DNA of 64,000 nucleotides from an uncultured Eubacteriales bacterium. GTDB lineage: Bacteria > Bacillota > Clostridia > Oscillospirales > Ruminococcaceae. Position 1 is the first letter of the stretch; each line of letters begins with the position of its first letter. The translations under genes were made by a program, and so were the position numbers. Shown piece by piece: positions 50,226 to 60,625 of the stretch. The notes below the pieces were generated by a model. The model saw only the letters and a list, made by a program, of their open reading frames with translations. It was not told where the DNA came from and did not search any database. Where the stretch lies: NCBI GenBank assembly GCA_900314975.1, contig OMXI01000014.1:62001-126000 (forward strand), given 5' to 3'.

Positions 50226-51740
50226 TTACTTTGATTTAAGGAATTTCTCCACATAACTTTTCAGAACTTCCTTGATAGCCTGCTCGTTCTCCTTGGTAAG
50301 CTCCTTTGTCTGCGTTATCGAGGAATAAATATCGGGGTGGCTCTCCTCTATCTCTTTGAGCAGGTCTGTCTCAAACTCTCTTATGTCCGCCACAGGTATA
50401 TCCTTGAGGTAGTTGTTTACCACCGCATATATCATTATCACCTGTTTTTCAACGTCCATCGGCGAGTTCTTGCTCTGCTTGAGGACCTCCACGATCCTCT
50501 CGCCCTGTGCAAGTCTGTCCTTGGTGTCTTGGTCAAGGTCAGAGCCGAACTGCGAGAAGCTCTGCAGCTCTCTGTACTGCGAATACAGCAGCTTCAGCGG
50601 ACCCGAGACCTTCTTCATAGCCTTTATCTGCGCACTTCCGCCGACACGCGATACCGAGATGCCCGGGTTTACCGCAGGTCTTACACCCGAGAAGAACAGC
50701 TCTGTCTCCAGGAATATCTGACCGTCCGTGATAGATATAACGTTAGTCGGTATGTACGCCGAAACGTCACCCGCCTGCGTCTCTATGATAGGCAGCGCAG
50801 TTATCGAGCCGCCGCCGTTTTCTTTGTTAAGGCAGCACGCTCTTTCAAGCAGTCTTGAATGCAGATAGAAAACATCGCCCGGGTATGCCTCTCTGCCCGT
50901 AGGTCTTTTCAGCAGCAGCGACATCGTTCTGTAAGCCACCGCGTGCTTTGAGAGGTCATCATAAACGCACAGTACGTCTTTTCCCTGCAGCATAAAGTAT
51001 TCAGCCATCGCAACGCCCGCATACGGCGCAATATACTGCAAAGGCGCCATCTCCGAAGCCGTAGCCGATACCACAACGCAGTAGTCCATCGCGCCCGCCT
51101 TGGTCAGCGTGTCCACCACGTTAGCCACCGTCGAGCGCTTCTGCCCGATAGCGACATATATACAAATAACATCTTTGCCCTTCTGGTTAATTATAGTGTC
51201 CAGCGCGATAGTCGTCTTACCCGTCTGTCTGTCGCCGATGATAAGCTCACGCTGTCCTCTGCCGATAGGTATCATCGAGTCGATAGCCTTTATACCCGTC
51301 TGCAAAGGTCTGTTTACCGACTGCCTTGTGATAATACCAAACGCAGGGCTTTCCACAGGTCTGTACTCGTCAGTGAGAATACTGCCTTTGCCGTCGATAG
51401 GCACACCCAGCGCGTTAACGACTCTGCCCAGCATAGCATCGCCCACAGGCACAGAAACGATCTTGCCCGTTCTCTTGACGCTTGACCCTTCCGTAATGCC
51501 GTCCTCCGAGCCAAGAAGCACGCAGCCGACAAAATCCTGTTCCAAGTTCATCGCCATACCGTATGTACCGTTGCAGAATTCAAGCAGCTCGCCCGACATA
51601 CATTTTTCAATGCCGTGTACCCTTGAAATACCGTCGCCGACCGTGCAAACCGCGCCGACGTCATCAAGGACCAGCTTTGAACGGTAGTCCTTTATCTGCT
51701 GTTTTATCAAACCTGTAATTTCGTCAGGACGTAATTTCAT
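50226..51740 (-). CDS. atpA: F-type ATP synthase subunit alpha
   Basis: Non-catalytic nucleotide-binding subunit, 504 residues. P-loop [24 protein letters not shown], the arginine-finger region near [19 protein letters not shown], and the DELTA-contacting N-terminus are all as expected. ATG 51740 lies 45 bp after atpH. The sequence gives no sign of frameshift or truncation. Confidence 0.97.
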   Translation of the reverse strand: MKLRPDEITGLIKQQIKDYRSKLVLDDVGAVCTVGDGISRVHGIEKCMSGELLEFCNGTYGMAMNLEQDFVGCVLLGSEDGITEGSSVKRTGKIVSVPVGDAMLGRVVNALGVPIDGKGSILTDEYRPVESPAFGIITRQSVNRPLQTGIKAIDSMIPIGRGQRELIIGDRQTGKTTIALDTIINQKGKDVICIYVAIGQKRSTVANVVDTLTKAGAMDYCVVVSATASEMAPLQYIAPYAGVAMAEYFMLQGKDVLCVYDDLSKHAVAYRTMSLLLKRPTGREAYPGDVFYLHSRLLERACCLNKENGGGSITALPIIETQAGDVSAYIPTNVISITDGQIFLETELFFSGVRPAVNPGISVSRVGGSAQIKAMKKVSGPLKLLYSQYRELQSFSQFGSDLDQDTKDRLAQGERIVEVLKQSKNSPMDVEKQVIMIYAVVNNYLKDIPVADIREFETDLLKEIEESHPDIYSSITQTKELTKENEQAIKEVLKSYVEKFLKSK

Positions 51741-51785
51741 AACATAGACCTAACCTTTCAATTAAATTGCATAGCTCACGGCGCA

Positions 51786-52334
51786 TCATAAGATAGCGCT
51801 GTCTATCTGAGCCTTTATCTTGTCAAGCTTGGTTTTCACGCTCGAGTCTATCTGCGTGTTGCCATAGCGCAGCACGATACCGCCGAGAATGGACTTGTCC
51901 AGCTTTTCGTGAAGTATCACGCTCTTGCCCGATACCTTTTCCAGCTTGTCAGTCAGCTTTTTCTTAAGTGCCTGCGAAAGCGGCACAGTAGTTGTCGCCG
52001 TGACCTCCAGAATGTTCTTTTTATCGTAGTACATCTGCTTGAACAGCTGCATTATCGCAGGCAGGGATTTTATCCTTCCCTTTTGCGTCACAACGCACAG
52101 AAAATCCAGCACCGTATCGCTGACCTTTCCCGCAAAAACGCCCTGCAAAGCCTTTTGCTTGTCGTCAAACGGGATAAGCGGCGAATACAGCAGCTCTACG
52201 AACTCACCGTTTGAGCCGTCGAAAACAATATCGCAGACCTGCCCAAGCTCTTCATATGTACTCTCAAGCGTACCCTGCTCCTCACACAGCTCAAAAAGCG
52301 CCGTACCGTAAACATTTTCAACGCTGTTTGCCAT
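51786..52334 (-). CDS. atpH: F-type ATP synthase subunit delta
   Basis: Peripheral-stalk subunit joining subunit b to alpha, 182 residues. The N-terminal helical domain and the C-terminal family motif (DKSILGGIVLRYGNTQIDSSVKTKLDKIK in adjoining motifs) identify it. Its start overlaps the atpF stop by 1 bp, so translation is coupled. Confidence 0.92.
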   Translation of the reverse strand: MANSVENVYGTALFELCEEQGTLESTYEELGQVCDIVFDGSNGEFVELLYSPLIPFDDKQKALQGVFAGKVSDTVLDFLCVVTQKGRIKSLPAIMQLFKQMYYDKKNILEVTATTTVPLSQALKKKLTDKLEKVSGKSVILHEKLDKSILGGIVLRYGNTQIDSSVKTKLDKIKAQIDSAIL

Positions 52335-52849
52335 TACACTTCACCCACATTGTCAATGAATTTCTCAATCAGCTTTTCATTGTCCTCGCTGGTCAAATCC
52401 TTTTCAACAACAGCCGCTGCCGCCGAGAACGCGATCTGCGAGATCTCGTCCTTGATAGCGTTTACCGCTATCTTCTTTTCGCGCTCTATCTCGTTTTCCG
52501 CATTCACGCGTATGCCCTTTGCCTCAACTCTCGCCTCGTCGATTATCTCATCAGCGCGCGCCTGCGCCTTTTTGGTAGCATCTCTGATGATCTCGGCAGA
52601 CTCTTCCTTCGCCTGACCGATTTTTTCATTATAGTCAGCCTCCAGCTTCTGCGCATTTTTCTCCGCTTCCTCGGCTCTGTCGTAGGAATCCTGAATTTCC
52701 TTCTGTCTTTCGCCTACGACCTTGTTGACCTTGTCAAAGAGAAAATGCTTCAGAACCAAAAACAGTATCAGCGTGTTGAGCAAAGTAGCGATTATGGTTG
52801 TCAGGTCTATGGACATAAACTCCGTTATATCGCCTGATGCAAGAATCAT
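52334..52849 (-). CDS. atpF: F-type ATP synthase subunit b
   Basis: Peripheral-stalk subunit, 171 residues: one N-terminal membrane helix (about residues 17-35, TIIATLLNTLILFLVLKHF) followed by a long charged coiled coil to the C-terminus. Conserved FLFDKVNKVVGERQKEI follows the helix. ATG 52849 has GGAGG 8 nt upstream. Only one b gene is present, so the stalk is a homodimer. Confidence 0.94.
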   Translation of the reverse strand: MILASGDITEFMSIDLTTIIATLLNTLILFLVLKHFLFDKVNKVVGERQKEIQDSYDRAEEAEKNAQKLEADYNEKIGQAKEESAEIIRDATKKAQARADEIIDEARVEAKGIRVNAENEIEREKKIAVNAIKDEISQIAFSAAAAVVEKDLTSEDNEKLIEKFIDNVGEV

Positions 52850-52897
52850 TTACTTTACCTCCGTTCCTCTGCCGTCAAAGCAGAGCTGTTTTCCTTA

Positions 52898-53955
<1,058 letters not shown>

Positions 53956-54348
53956 TCAGTCACTACCTTTCTTTTTTATGAACAATTCCTTTGCCGTCAG
54001 CACTATCCGCGGAAAGAACTGTGGCATCAGAATACCGATTACATTCAGCAAATGCGTCAGCATCGCAAACGCACTCAAAGCGAAAAGCCCCGCATAGCGT
54101 ACACCGTAGCATACAAGCATCACCCGCTTGCCCTTTGCCGCGTCAAGCTCCACAGCCCTCTCGCAGCACCGCGCAAGGTAAAAGTAGCAAGCCGCCACAT
54201 AGCCGTAGCCCACCGCAAACCCCGCAAGCGTGGGAATGTCAAACCCCCATATCAGCGTTACCGCCCAGCAGACAGCCGTCATCACCGCCATAGGAACGAG
54301 CAAACTGCGTACCAGCTCGCGCAGCGGCGACTTTTCTTTCATGCCCAT
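53956..54348 (-). CDS. atpI: ATP synthase subunit I (AtpI-like)
   Basis: A 130-residue membrane protein with four hydrophobic segments, matching the ATP synthase I family (PF03899). AtpI helps c-ring assembly or Mg2+ supply in some bacteria. First gene of the operon, directly before atpB. I choose ATG 54348 because AAAGGG lies 9 nt upstream; the GTG at 54354 is also in frame. Confidence 0.8.
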   Translation of the reverse strand: MGMKEKSPLRELVRSLLVPMAVMTAVCWAVTLIWGFDIPTLAGFAVGYGYVAACYFYLARCCERAVELDAAKGKRVMLVCYGVRYAGLFALSAFAMLTHLLNVIGILMPQFFPRIVLTAKELFIKKKGSD

Positions 54349-54428
54349 ACGCACTCGCCCTTTCTTCCATAATATGACGTTTTTACGCTGTCAAAGCTGC
54401 ACATATGCGTTCGCCCGCATCCTTAATA

Positions 54429-54457
54429 AGTATAACATTTTTCCGCACGATTTTAAA
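54429..54457 (-). promoter_or_regulatory. Probable promoter of the atp operon
   Basis: On the minus strand TTTAAA (54452-54457), 17 bp, TATACT (54429-54434), about 80 bp before atpI. Confidence 0.6.
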
Positions 54458-54520
54458 GTGTCCCGCCCTACTGTTAAGATATATTTTACCTCTTGTTTAC
54501 ATCGCATACACATTCTCCGT

Positions 54521-54553
54521 ACAAAAAAAGAACGGCTCTGCGCCGTCCTTTTC
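54521..54553 (-). terminator. Terminator of the small lipoprotein gene
   Basis: On the minus strand ACGGC/GCCGT stem extended by A-T pairs, followed by TTTTTTT, just after the stop at 54560. Confidence 0.75.
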
Positions 54554-54559
54554 GCCGTA

Positions 54560-54835
54560 TCATCTTGTAACGTTGTCCACAACGTCTTTAGCCGTGCTTG
54601 CCGTGTCATCAACGACTCTCTTTCCGCCGTCGATAACATCATCGACCGTGCTGCCTACACGTTCAGGTATAGTCTTTGACGAGTCATACATACTGCTTTC
54701 GGAAGAGTAGTAGGAGCTGTCCGTCGCAGCCATAGAGCTGTCGGGGTTGGAGTCAACGTTGTCCTTGCTTGCACAGCCCGTAAAAGCCGCGCAGCACGCC
54801 GCAGCCGCCAAAACGAGCGTAAAAGTCTTTTTCAT
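54560..54835 (-). CDS. Small putative lipoprotein
   Basis: A 91-residue protein with a lipoprotein signal peptide (KKTFTLVLAAAACCAAFTGC), Cys at about residue 20. The mature part is short and low-complexity, rich in Ser/Asp/Tyr (DSSYYSSESSMYDSS), then Val/Asp (VGSTVDDVIDGGKRVVDDTAS). It probably lines the outer face of the membrane; the function is unknown. The longer in-frame reading upstream is rejected, since AGGA lies 8 nt before ATG 54835. It is flanked by terminators on both sides, so it is a single transcript. Confidence 0.75.
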   Translation of the reverse strand: MKKTFTLVLAAAACCAAFTGCASKDNVDSNPDSSMAATDSSYYSSESSMYDSSKTIPERVGSTVDDVIDGGKRVVDDTASTAKDVVDNVTR

Positions 54836-54911
54836 ACACGCTTTCCTTTCAAGTTTTATTGCCAAATCAAATTGACTAAAACTATTATTGCACGCATTTT
54901 CAAAAATATTC

Positions 54912-54948
54912 ACAAAAAAACGGAAGCTGTGAAAGCCTCCGTTTTATC
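54912..54948 (-). terminator. Terminator of the membrane protein gene at 54952
   Basis: On the minus strand AAAACGGA-GCT/AGC-TCCGTTTT with a 5-nt loop and a run of seven T. Confidence 0.85.
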
Positions 54949-54951
54949 GCA

Positions 54952-55818
54952 TTATTTAATACCCAGGAACTCAAAGTACTGTTTCTTGGGCATATTGTTC
55001 TCATTCACCGTCGCGTACTTTCTCTGCGCGCCCTGCGACAGCACATAGTAAACTCTGTAACCGCCCTTGCCGTCAGGCTCCCAGCCAAACTCTGGGATAG
55101 TACCTCTCGTGCCCTTGTTTGAGATAGTCTTTTCAATACCCTTTTGCTTTAGCGTAAAGAATTTCAGCTCAATGTCCTCACCGTAAGGCACAACGCAGAT
55201 CTTTATCCTGCCCTTATCGTTGTCCTGAATATCGTAAAGTACCAGCTTGTACTTTCCGTCAGGCGAGATAAGATTCTCATCACGAGTCATATCGACCAGC
55301 CTGTTCCACTGCGTCTCGTCGTTGTAAATGTTGAATACCTCCTCGTTATCGGGAAGATTCTGGTCAAGCACCGTAGTAACGCTCGAGCCGCCGAACAGCA
55401 TACGCAGAACGAGGAATCCCACAAGACCCAGCACATACAAAAGCAGATATATAGTACCCAGCACGACCTTTGTCGTCTCGTGAACGCCCGAAGCAAAGAA
55501 AATTACCAGCGCCACCACAAACGGCGGAACTATAAGTATCCAGTTGCCCCAGTTGAACATTATCAGCGCAAACGTCACAGGCAAAAGCAGAACGCTTACC
55601 AGCTTGGTGCAGAATTCGCGCCTTGAGTATATCATAAGTCCCATAAACAGTATGCTTGCTATAAAGTATATAACAAAGAACGTGACCTCTTTGCCCTGCG
55701 TAAACTCTATGCTGTACAAAAACGTTGCAAACGTAAGCATAGAAATAACGGCAAAATAGGCAAGGTTAAAAACCGAGACCGTCCTTTTCACCCAGGGATT
55801 TGAAAGAAAATCAGACAT
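54952..55818 (-). CDS. Multi-pass membrane protein with soluble C-terminal domain, unknown function
   Basis: A 288-residue protein. The N-terminal 150 residues hold about five membrane segments. The C-terminal domain (about residues 165-288) is soluble, with VFNIYNDETQWNRLVDM and SPDGKYKLVLYDIQDND, a beta-strand-rich pattern that looks like DUF5412-type proteins; this is a weak resemblance. ATG 55818 with AAGGGG 7 nt upstream is preferred over an upstream start. It follows hemW by about 125 bp on the same strand but is probably separate. Confidence 0.65.
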   Translation of the reverse strand: MSDFLSNPWVKRTVSVFNLAYFAVISMLTFATFLYSIEFTQGKEVTFFVIYFIASILFMGLMIYSRREFCTKLVSVLLLPVTFALIMFNWGNWILIVPPFVVALVIFFASGVHETTKVVLGTIYLLLYVLGLVGFLVLRMLFGGSSVTTVLDQNLPDNEEVFNIYNDETQWNRLVDMTRDENLISPDGKYKLVLYDIQDNDKGRIKICVVPYGEDIELKFFTLKQKGIEKTISNKGTRGTIPEFGWEPDGKGGYRVYYVLSQGAQRKYATVNENNMPKKQYFEFLGIK

Positions 55819-55943
55819 TTTGCTACCCCTTTTCAAATGTATAAATTTAGTCCTAAATTCTATTTTATACGATATCGCCGAAAAAATCAAGGCTTTTTTC
55901 AAGAATTGTTTAAATTTGTGTCCTTAAAGCGAACAAGCAGCAG

Positions 55944-57044
55944 TTATATCACCGAGATAAACTCCGCAATAATGCTGTTTGACAGCAAAAAGCCGCGCGG
56001 TGTCAGCCGTATGCGCCCGCCGCCGACCTCGCAAAGTCCGCCCTTTTCGAGCATTTGCGCCTTTTGCAGTATTTTGCCGCAGTCCGCACCCAAGCGCACA
56101 AGACTGTCCGTCTCTATCCCGCGCGAAAGCCGCAAGCCAAGCATTATGTACTCCTCAAGCCCGTCGGGGTTTTCCTCATCAACAATTTCCGCCTGCACGT
56201 CGCCCTGCACAAAAGCGTCCACATCACGCGGACAATAGTACCTCTTGCCGCCGAAAAACGAGTGTGCCGACGCACCGATACCTATGTAGCTTTCGCCCGT
56301 CCAGTATTTCAGATTGTGCCGCGACTCAAAACCGCGCTTTGCAAAATTTGATATCTCGTACTGCGCAAAGCCCGCTTTTTCAAGCTGCTCCACCGTCTGC
56401 AAGTACATATCGCTCATCGTATCATCGTCAGCCATTTCCTTGCGCACCTGCTCGCAGTCGAACCTCGTTCCCTGCTCAATCTTGAGCATATACGCCGAAA
56501 TATGCGTTATCGGCAGACTTGTCAGCGTGTCAACGCTCCTTTTCAGACTTTCCACCGTCTGCGATGGCGTTCCGAGCATTATATCGCACGATATGTTCTC
56601 AAACTCCGCCGTCCGCGCGTCATACACCGCCCTTTTCGCCCTTGCGAAATCGTGCAGCCGCCCGAGTCTTTCAAGCTCGCCGTCATTTGCCGACTGTACC
56701 CCGAACGAGAGCCTGTTCACACCCGCCTCGCGCATCTGACACAGCTTGTACAGATCCACTGTGCAGGGATTTGCCTCCATCGTCACCTCGGGCGAATGTA
56801 CATTAAAGCATTCGTTCACCACATCAAGTATCTGCCGTACCTGCCGCGCATAAAGAAGCGACGGTGTCCCGCCGCCGAAATAAACCGTGTCAATATCAAT
56901 GCCCTTTCCCTCAAACCGCCGCAGATTGCGCAACACCGCGTCAACATAACTCTGTGCAAGCCCCTTTGAGTACCCCACCGAGTAAAAGTCGCAGTACGGG
57001 CATTTTCGCGCGCAAAACGGTATGTGTATGTAAAGTCCCGTCAT
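55944..57044 (-). CDS. hemW: Radical SAM protein HemW
   Basis: A 366-residue radical SAM enzyme of the coproporphyrinogen oxidase-like group now known as HemW, a heme-binding or heme chaperone protein. The [4Fe-4S]-SAM motif is CARKCPYCDF (CxxxCxxC, residues 11-18), followed by YFGGGTPSLL and the EANP strand. The HemN-type C-terminal domain (about residues 285-360) is present. True HemN would normally have an extra CxxxCxxC-C Cys and additional N-terminal region, lacking here. hemW commonly lies close downstream of lepA in Firmicutes, as here. The ATG overlaps the stop of the preceding membrane protein gene. Confidence 0.92.
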   Translation of the reverse strand: MTGLYIHIPFCARKCPYCDFYSVGYSKGLAQSYVDAVLRNLRRFEGKGIDIDTVYFGGGTPSLLYARQVRQILDVVNECFNVHSPEVTMEANPCTVDLYKLCQMREAGVNRLSFGVQSANDGELERLGRLHDFARAKRAVYDARTAEFENISCDIMLGTPSQTVESLKRSVDTLTSLPITHISAYMLKIEQGTRFDCEQVRKEMADDDTMSDMYLQTVEQLEKAGFAQYEISNFAKRGFESRHNLKYWTGESYIGIGASAHSFFGGKRYYCPRDVDAFVQGDVQAEIVDEENPDGLEEYIMLGLRLSRGIETDSLVRLGADCGKILQKAQMLEKGGLCEVGGGRIRLTPRGFLLSNSIIAEFISVI

Positions 57045-57517
57045 AGCTCTTTGTCCTGCGTGTCGTCAAAAGCGTTGTCAATGTACCCCTTTGTCTTTTC
57101 GCTGTTTGAACGGAACTTTTCAAAAGCCTTTTTAAAACCCGCCCTTGCAAGCCATACAAGATACATCAGCAAAAATATCAGCGCAATATAAACAATAAAT
57201 TTTACCTGCTCGCGAAACGCCAGCGTAAAGTACTTTGACCGCTTTTCCAGCAGCGACTTCACTCTCGGGTGAACCAGCAAAAACGCAGGTATCGCCAGCA
57301 CACCGCTGTACGCAATAGTGCAGGTTATCCCCAGCATCGCATCCTTTGCAGGCAATGGCGAAAATTTAAAGCCCGCCGCAAGTACATACGCCGCAAACAG
57401 CAAAAGCGCAAAGTCCCTTGAAACATTTGCGTACATCTCAAAGATAACAGGTATCACAAAGCACCCGCAAATGCCGAAAATAAGGGAATATTTCATTGAC
57501 CTTTTCAAGCTGTCCAT
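57041..57517 (-). CDS. Small membrane protein, unknown function (lepA-hemW operon)
   Basis: A 158-residue protein with three to four hydrophobic segments (about residues 10-30, 37-52, 66-84 and 105-125) and a charged C-terminal tail (RSNSEKTKGYIDNAF) that is probably cytoplasmic. No family is recognised. Its stop codon overlaps the hemW start (ATGA type), and it follows the 57553 gene by 35 bp, so it lies within the lepA-hemW transcription unit. Confidence 0.7.
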   Translation of the reverse strand: MDSLKRSMKYSLIFGICGCFVIPVIFEMYANVSRDFALLLFAAYVLAAGFKFSPLPAKDAMLGITCTIAYSGVLAIPAFLLVHPRVKSLLEKRSKYFTLAFREQVKFIVYIALIFLLMYLVWLARAGFKKAFEKFRSNSEKTKGYIDNAFDDTQDKEL

Positions 57518-57552
57518 TAGCCGTTCTCCCTTTTGGAAAGTCTCCCGCCGCG

Positions 57553-57954
57553 TCAGATCACCTTTCTGATGACCAGTATCATAAATATGATATTCACCAG
57601 CGCAAACATCAATGCAAATATCCGCAGACTCGTTATGTACATCTGCGTGGGGAACACCCTGCTTCGCTCAACACCTTTGAGCTTTGCGCTCCATGCAGTC
57701 AGCGTGAACCATCTGAAAAAGCCTATCTTGAAAAACAGCGCCGCCGCTATCGCAATGTCACACAGCGGAAAAACCAGCGTCATCGCGTAGTAAGACTTTA
57801 TGTCCGCCAGTGCCGCAGGTGCCTTGATGTAAAAGAATAAAAACACCACCGCACAGCACACCAGTACCGAGCTTAATAAAACGTCTGCCGTGTTGCGCCT
57901 GCCAAGCTCGCTGACAGCGCCCTCACGCAGCTTTTCCCTTTTCTGTTTTCCCAT
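57553..57954 (-). CDS. Small four-helix membrane protein, unknown function
   Basis: A 133-residue protein with a basic N-terminus (KQKREKLREG) and four hydrophobic segments (about residues 25-45, 55-75, 77-95 and 108-130). It belongs to no family I recognise. It lies 28 bp after the RpiB-like gene and 35 bp before the next membrane protein gene, all on the same strand, so it is likely to be co-transcribed with lepA. Confidence 0.7.
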   Translation of the reverse strand: MGKQKREKLREGAVSELGRRNTADVLLSSVLVCCAVVFLFFYIKAPAALADIKSYYAMTLVFPLCDIAIAAALFFKIGFFRWFTLTAWSAKLKGVERSRVFPTQMYITSLRIFALMFALVNIIFMILVIRKVI

Positions 57955-57982
57955 AATTTCCCTTCCGTTTCTTTTGTACTTT

Positions 57983-58606
57983 TTAAATTTTATTTTCTAT
58001 CCACCGCGAAACATCGCTGTCTGCGTGTTTTAAAACAAACTGCACGACATCGCCCTTGCGCAGTATCTTCTCCGCAAGCGCCCCGTCAAGCCTGTCCAGA
58101 AACTCCGTAATGTCCACCTGCGATTTGCTTCTGATACCTTTCAGCAGCAGCGTGTCTTTTATCTTTCTTTCCGCCTCGCTCTTTGGGTATCCCTGCCCGA
58201 ACGGCTCGCAAAACACCGCCTCTACGGTCTTTTCAAAATTGTCGTATCCGCCCCAGGTGTAATCCTCTCCAAGCGGCAGCGAAACAGCGTTGCCGTTATT
58301 TATCTGACAAAACAAATACGCATCCTTCGGAGTCGGCGCATATCCGCACAGCACACCCGGAACGCTGTTGCACGCAAGCATCATGCCCTGTCCCGATGAA
58401 CAGCCCGTAACAACAAAGTCCACCGCACCGCTGCCCAGCAGCAGCCCGATAAGCAGAGCAATCTCCACATAGCTGAACTTTTCCGTGTCTGCGACCCCGC
58501 AACCGAAATTTATCACCTCGGCATCGCGCGCGTACCTCTTTACAGTCTCATAAATAAAGCTGTTTTTGTGCGCCTGCGAGCTTGCCTGTATCACCGCAAT
58601 TTTCAA
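57983..58606 (-). CDS. RpiB/LacAB-family sugar-phosphate isomerase-like protein
   Basis: About 207 residues. The N-terminal part follows the RpiB fold: INFGCG near residue 40 and VTGCSSGQGMMLACNSVPGVLCG (in adjoining motifs) near residue 70, then INNGNAVSLPLG, equivalent to the NNxNVLxLG segment of RpiB. The C-terminal about 60 residues are an extension not seen in standard RpiB (about 150 residues). It may isomerise ribose- or galactose-type phosphates, or another sugar; not certain. I choose the TTG at 58606 because AAGGAG lies 6 nt upstream and RpiB proteins start exactly here (MKIAVI). The ATG at 58627, which overlaps the lepA stop, is an alternative. Confidence 0.75.
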   Translation of the reverse strand: MKIAVIQASSQAHKNSFIYETVKRYARDAEVINFGCGVADTEKFSYVEIALLIGLLLGSGAVDFVVTGCSSGQGMMLACNSVPGVLCGYAPTPKDAYLFCQINNGNAVSLPLGEDYTWGGYDNFEKTVEAVFCEPFGQGYPKSEAERKIKDTLLLKGIRSKSQVDITEFLDRLDGALAEKILRKGDVVQFVLKHADSDVSRWIENKI

Positions 58607-58619
58607 TGCCTTCTCCTTG

Positions 58620-60422
58620 TCAGTCATCAAGCTTGAGTACCGACATAAACGCCTCCTGCGGCACCGATACCGACCCCAGCTGGCGCATACGCTTTTTGCC
58701 CTCTTTCTGCTTTTCCAGCAGCTTTTTCTTTCGCGTGATGTCACCGCCGTAGCACTTTGCAAGCACGTCCTTGCGCAAAGCCTTTATCGTCTCACGGGCA
58801 ATTATCTTTCCGCCGATAGCCGCCTGTACAGGCACCTCAAACAGCTGCCGCGGAATATTCTCCTTGAGCTTTTCCGTAAGCCTTCTTCCGCGCGCGTAAG
58901 CCTTCTCCTCGTGAACGATAAACGACAGCGCGTCGACCACCTCGCCGTTGAGCAAAACGTCCAGCTTGACCAGCTTTGACGGCTCGTAGCCCTTCATCTC
59001 GTAGTCAAACGACGCATAGCCCTTTGTCTTTGATTTGAGCGCATCAAAGAAATCGTAAACTATCTCGTTGAGCGGCAGAATGTAGTGCAGATCGACCCTG
59101 TTCGTGTCAATGTACTTCATGTCCTTGAAGCTGCCGCGCCTGTCCTGGCAAAGCTCCATAATGTTGCCCACAAACTCGCTTGGCGAGTAAATGTGCGCGT
59201 TCACCACAGGCTCCGCCGCCGACGCAATAAGCGCAGGCTCTGGGTAGTTCGTCGGATTGTATATCATCTCCGTCTCGCCGTTTGTCAGCGTGACCTTGTA
59301 GGTAACGCTCGGCGCAGTCGTGATAAGGTCAAGATTGTACTCTCTTTCAAGCCTCTCCTGTATTATCTCCATGTGCAAAAGCCCCAAAAATCCGCAGCGG
59401 AAACCAAATCCCAGCGCGACCGACGTTTCAGGCTCAAACGAAAGCGAAGCGTCATTTAGCAGCAGCTTTTCCAGCGCATCACGCAGATCGCCGTACTTCG
59501 CACCATCAGCGGGGTAAATACCGCAGTACACCATCGGATTGACCTTCTTGTAGCCCGGCAGAGCCTCTTTGCAGGGGTCAGCCGCATTCGTAACCGTGTC
59601 ACCCACGCGCGTGTCGCCAATGTCCTTTATAGAAGCCGCAATGTAGCCAACATCGCCCGCGTGCAGCTCACCAACAGGCACAAGGTCTTTTGCGCCCATG
59701 TACCCTATCTCTACCGTCTGGAACTGCGCACCCGTCGCCATCAGCTTTATCGTGTCGCCGACCTTGATGTGTCCGTCTTTCACGCGGCAGTAGATTATAA
59801 CGCCTTTGTACTGGTCATAGTAGCTGTCAAATATCAGCGCCTTCAATGGAGCATCATCATCGCCCTTTGGCGCAGGAATGTCCGTAACAATGCGCTCCAG
59901 CACCTCTTTGATGTTCGTGCCCATCTTCGCCGAGATGCGCGGCGCGTCCATAGCAGGTATGCCGATAATATTCTCCACCTCGTTGCACGCCCTCTCGGGG
60001 TCAGCACTGGGCAGATCTATCTTGTTTATAACAGGCACGACCTCCAGATCATGCTCGATTGCAAGATATGTGTTAGCCAGCGTCTGCGCCTCAATGCCCT
60101 GCGACGCGTCAACTATAAGTATCGCACCCTCGCACGCCGCCAGAGAACGCGACACCTCATAGTTGAAGTCAACGTGACCCGGGGTGTCGATAAGGTTGAA
60201 AATGTACTCCTCACCGTCATCAGCGCGGTACTTCATACGCACCGCACGCGCCTTTATGGTAATGCCGCGCTCACGCTCAATGTCCATGTTGTCAAGCAGC
60301 TGGTCCTCCATCTCGCGCAGCTCTACCGAGTCGGTGAGTTCAAGTATCCTGTCTGCAAGCGTGGACTTGCCGTGGTCTATATGTGCAATTATGCAGAAAT
60401 TACGTATCTTGTTCTGGTCCAT
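58620..60422 (-). CDS. lepA: Elongation factor 4 (back-translocating GTPase LepA)
   Basis: A 600-residue translational GTPase. G1 is AHIDHGKST (residues 14-22), G2 [10 protein letters not shown]3 DTPGHVDF, G4 NKID and the G5 region is intact; the C-terminal LepA-specific domain ends in a basic segment ([21 protein letters not shown] in adjoining motifs). LepA rescues stalled or mistranslocated ribosomes. The ATG is at 60422. The stop overlaps a downstream reading frame start. First gene of the lepA - rpiB-like - two membrane proteins - hemW run. Confidence 0.96.
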   Translation of the reverse strand: MDQNKIRNFCIIAHIDHGKSTLADRILELTDSVELREMEDQLLDNMDIERERGITIKARAVRMKYRADDGEEYIFNLIDTPGHVDFNYEVSRSLAACEGAILIVDASQGIEAQTLANTYLAIEHDLEVVPVINKIDLPSADPERACNEVENIIGIPAMDAPRISAKMGTNIKEVLERIVTDIPAPKGDDDAPLKALIFDSYYDQYKGVIIYCRVKDGHIKVGDTIKLMATGAQFQTVEIGYMGAKDLVPVGELHAGDVGYIAASIKDIGDTRVGDTVTNAADPCKEALPGYKKVNPMVYCGIYPADGAKYGDLRDALEKLLLNDASLSFEPETSVALGFGFRCGFLGLLHMEIIQERLEREYNLDLITTAPSVTYKVTLTNGETEMIYNPTNYPEPALIASAAEPVVNAHIYSPSEFVGNIMELCQDRRGSFKDMKYIDTNRVDLHYILPLNEIVYDFFDALKSKTKGYASFDYEMKGYEPSKLVKLDVLLNGEVVDALSFIVHEEKAYARGRRLTEKLKENIPRQLFEVPVQAAIGGKIIARETIKALRKDVLAKCYGGDITRKKKLLEKQKEGKKRMRQLGSVSVPQEAFMSVLKLDD

Positions 60423-60498
60423 TCAAACTTTCCTCTCAAAATTATAGCCTACCCGCCCATAATAAAACAGTATACCACATCACCGCCCCAATGTCAAA

Positions 60499-60537
60499 CA
60501 AAAAAAGCTGTACGTTTTCGTTGCGCACAGCTTTTCT
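60499..60537 (-). terminator. Terminator of degV
   Basis: On the minus strand AAAAGCTGT/ACAGCTTTTTTT stem with a 15-nt loop. Another perfect stem, GTATTCGC/GCGAATAC, lies at 60603-60622 just after the degV stop. Confidence 0.7.
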
Positions 60538-60625
60538 GACAGGCTGCCATAGGCAGCACCTTAATTATTCATTATTATTTATTCACTATTCACTATTCAT
60601 TTAGTATTCGCTTCAGCGAATACGC

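Noticed and set aside
59661..60539. A 292-residue plus-strand frame over lepA
   Set aside because: Antisense to lepA, no domain and no SD.
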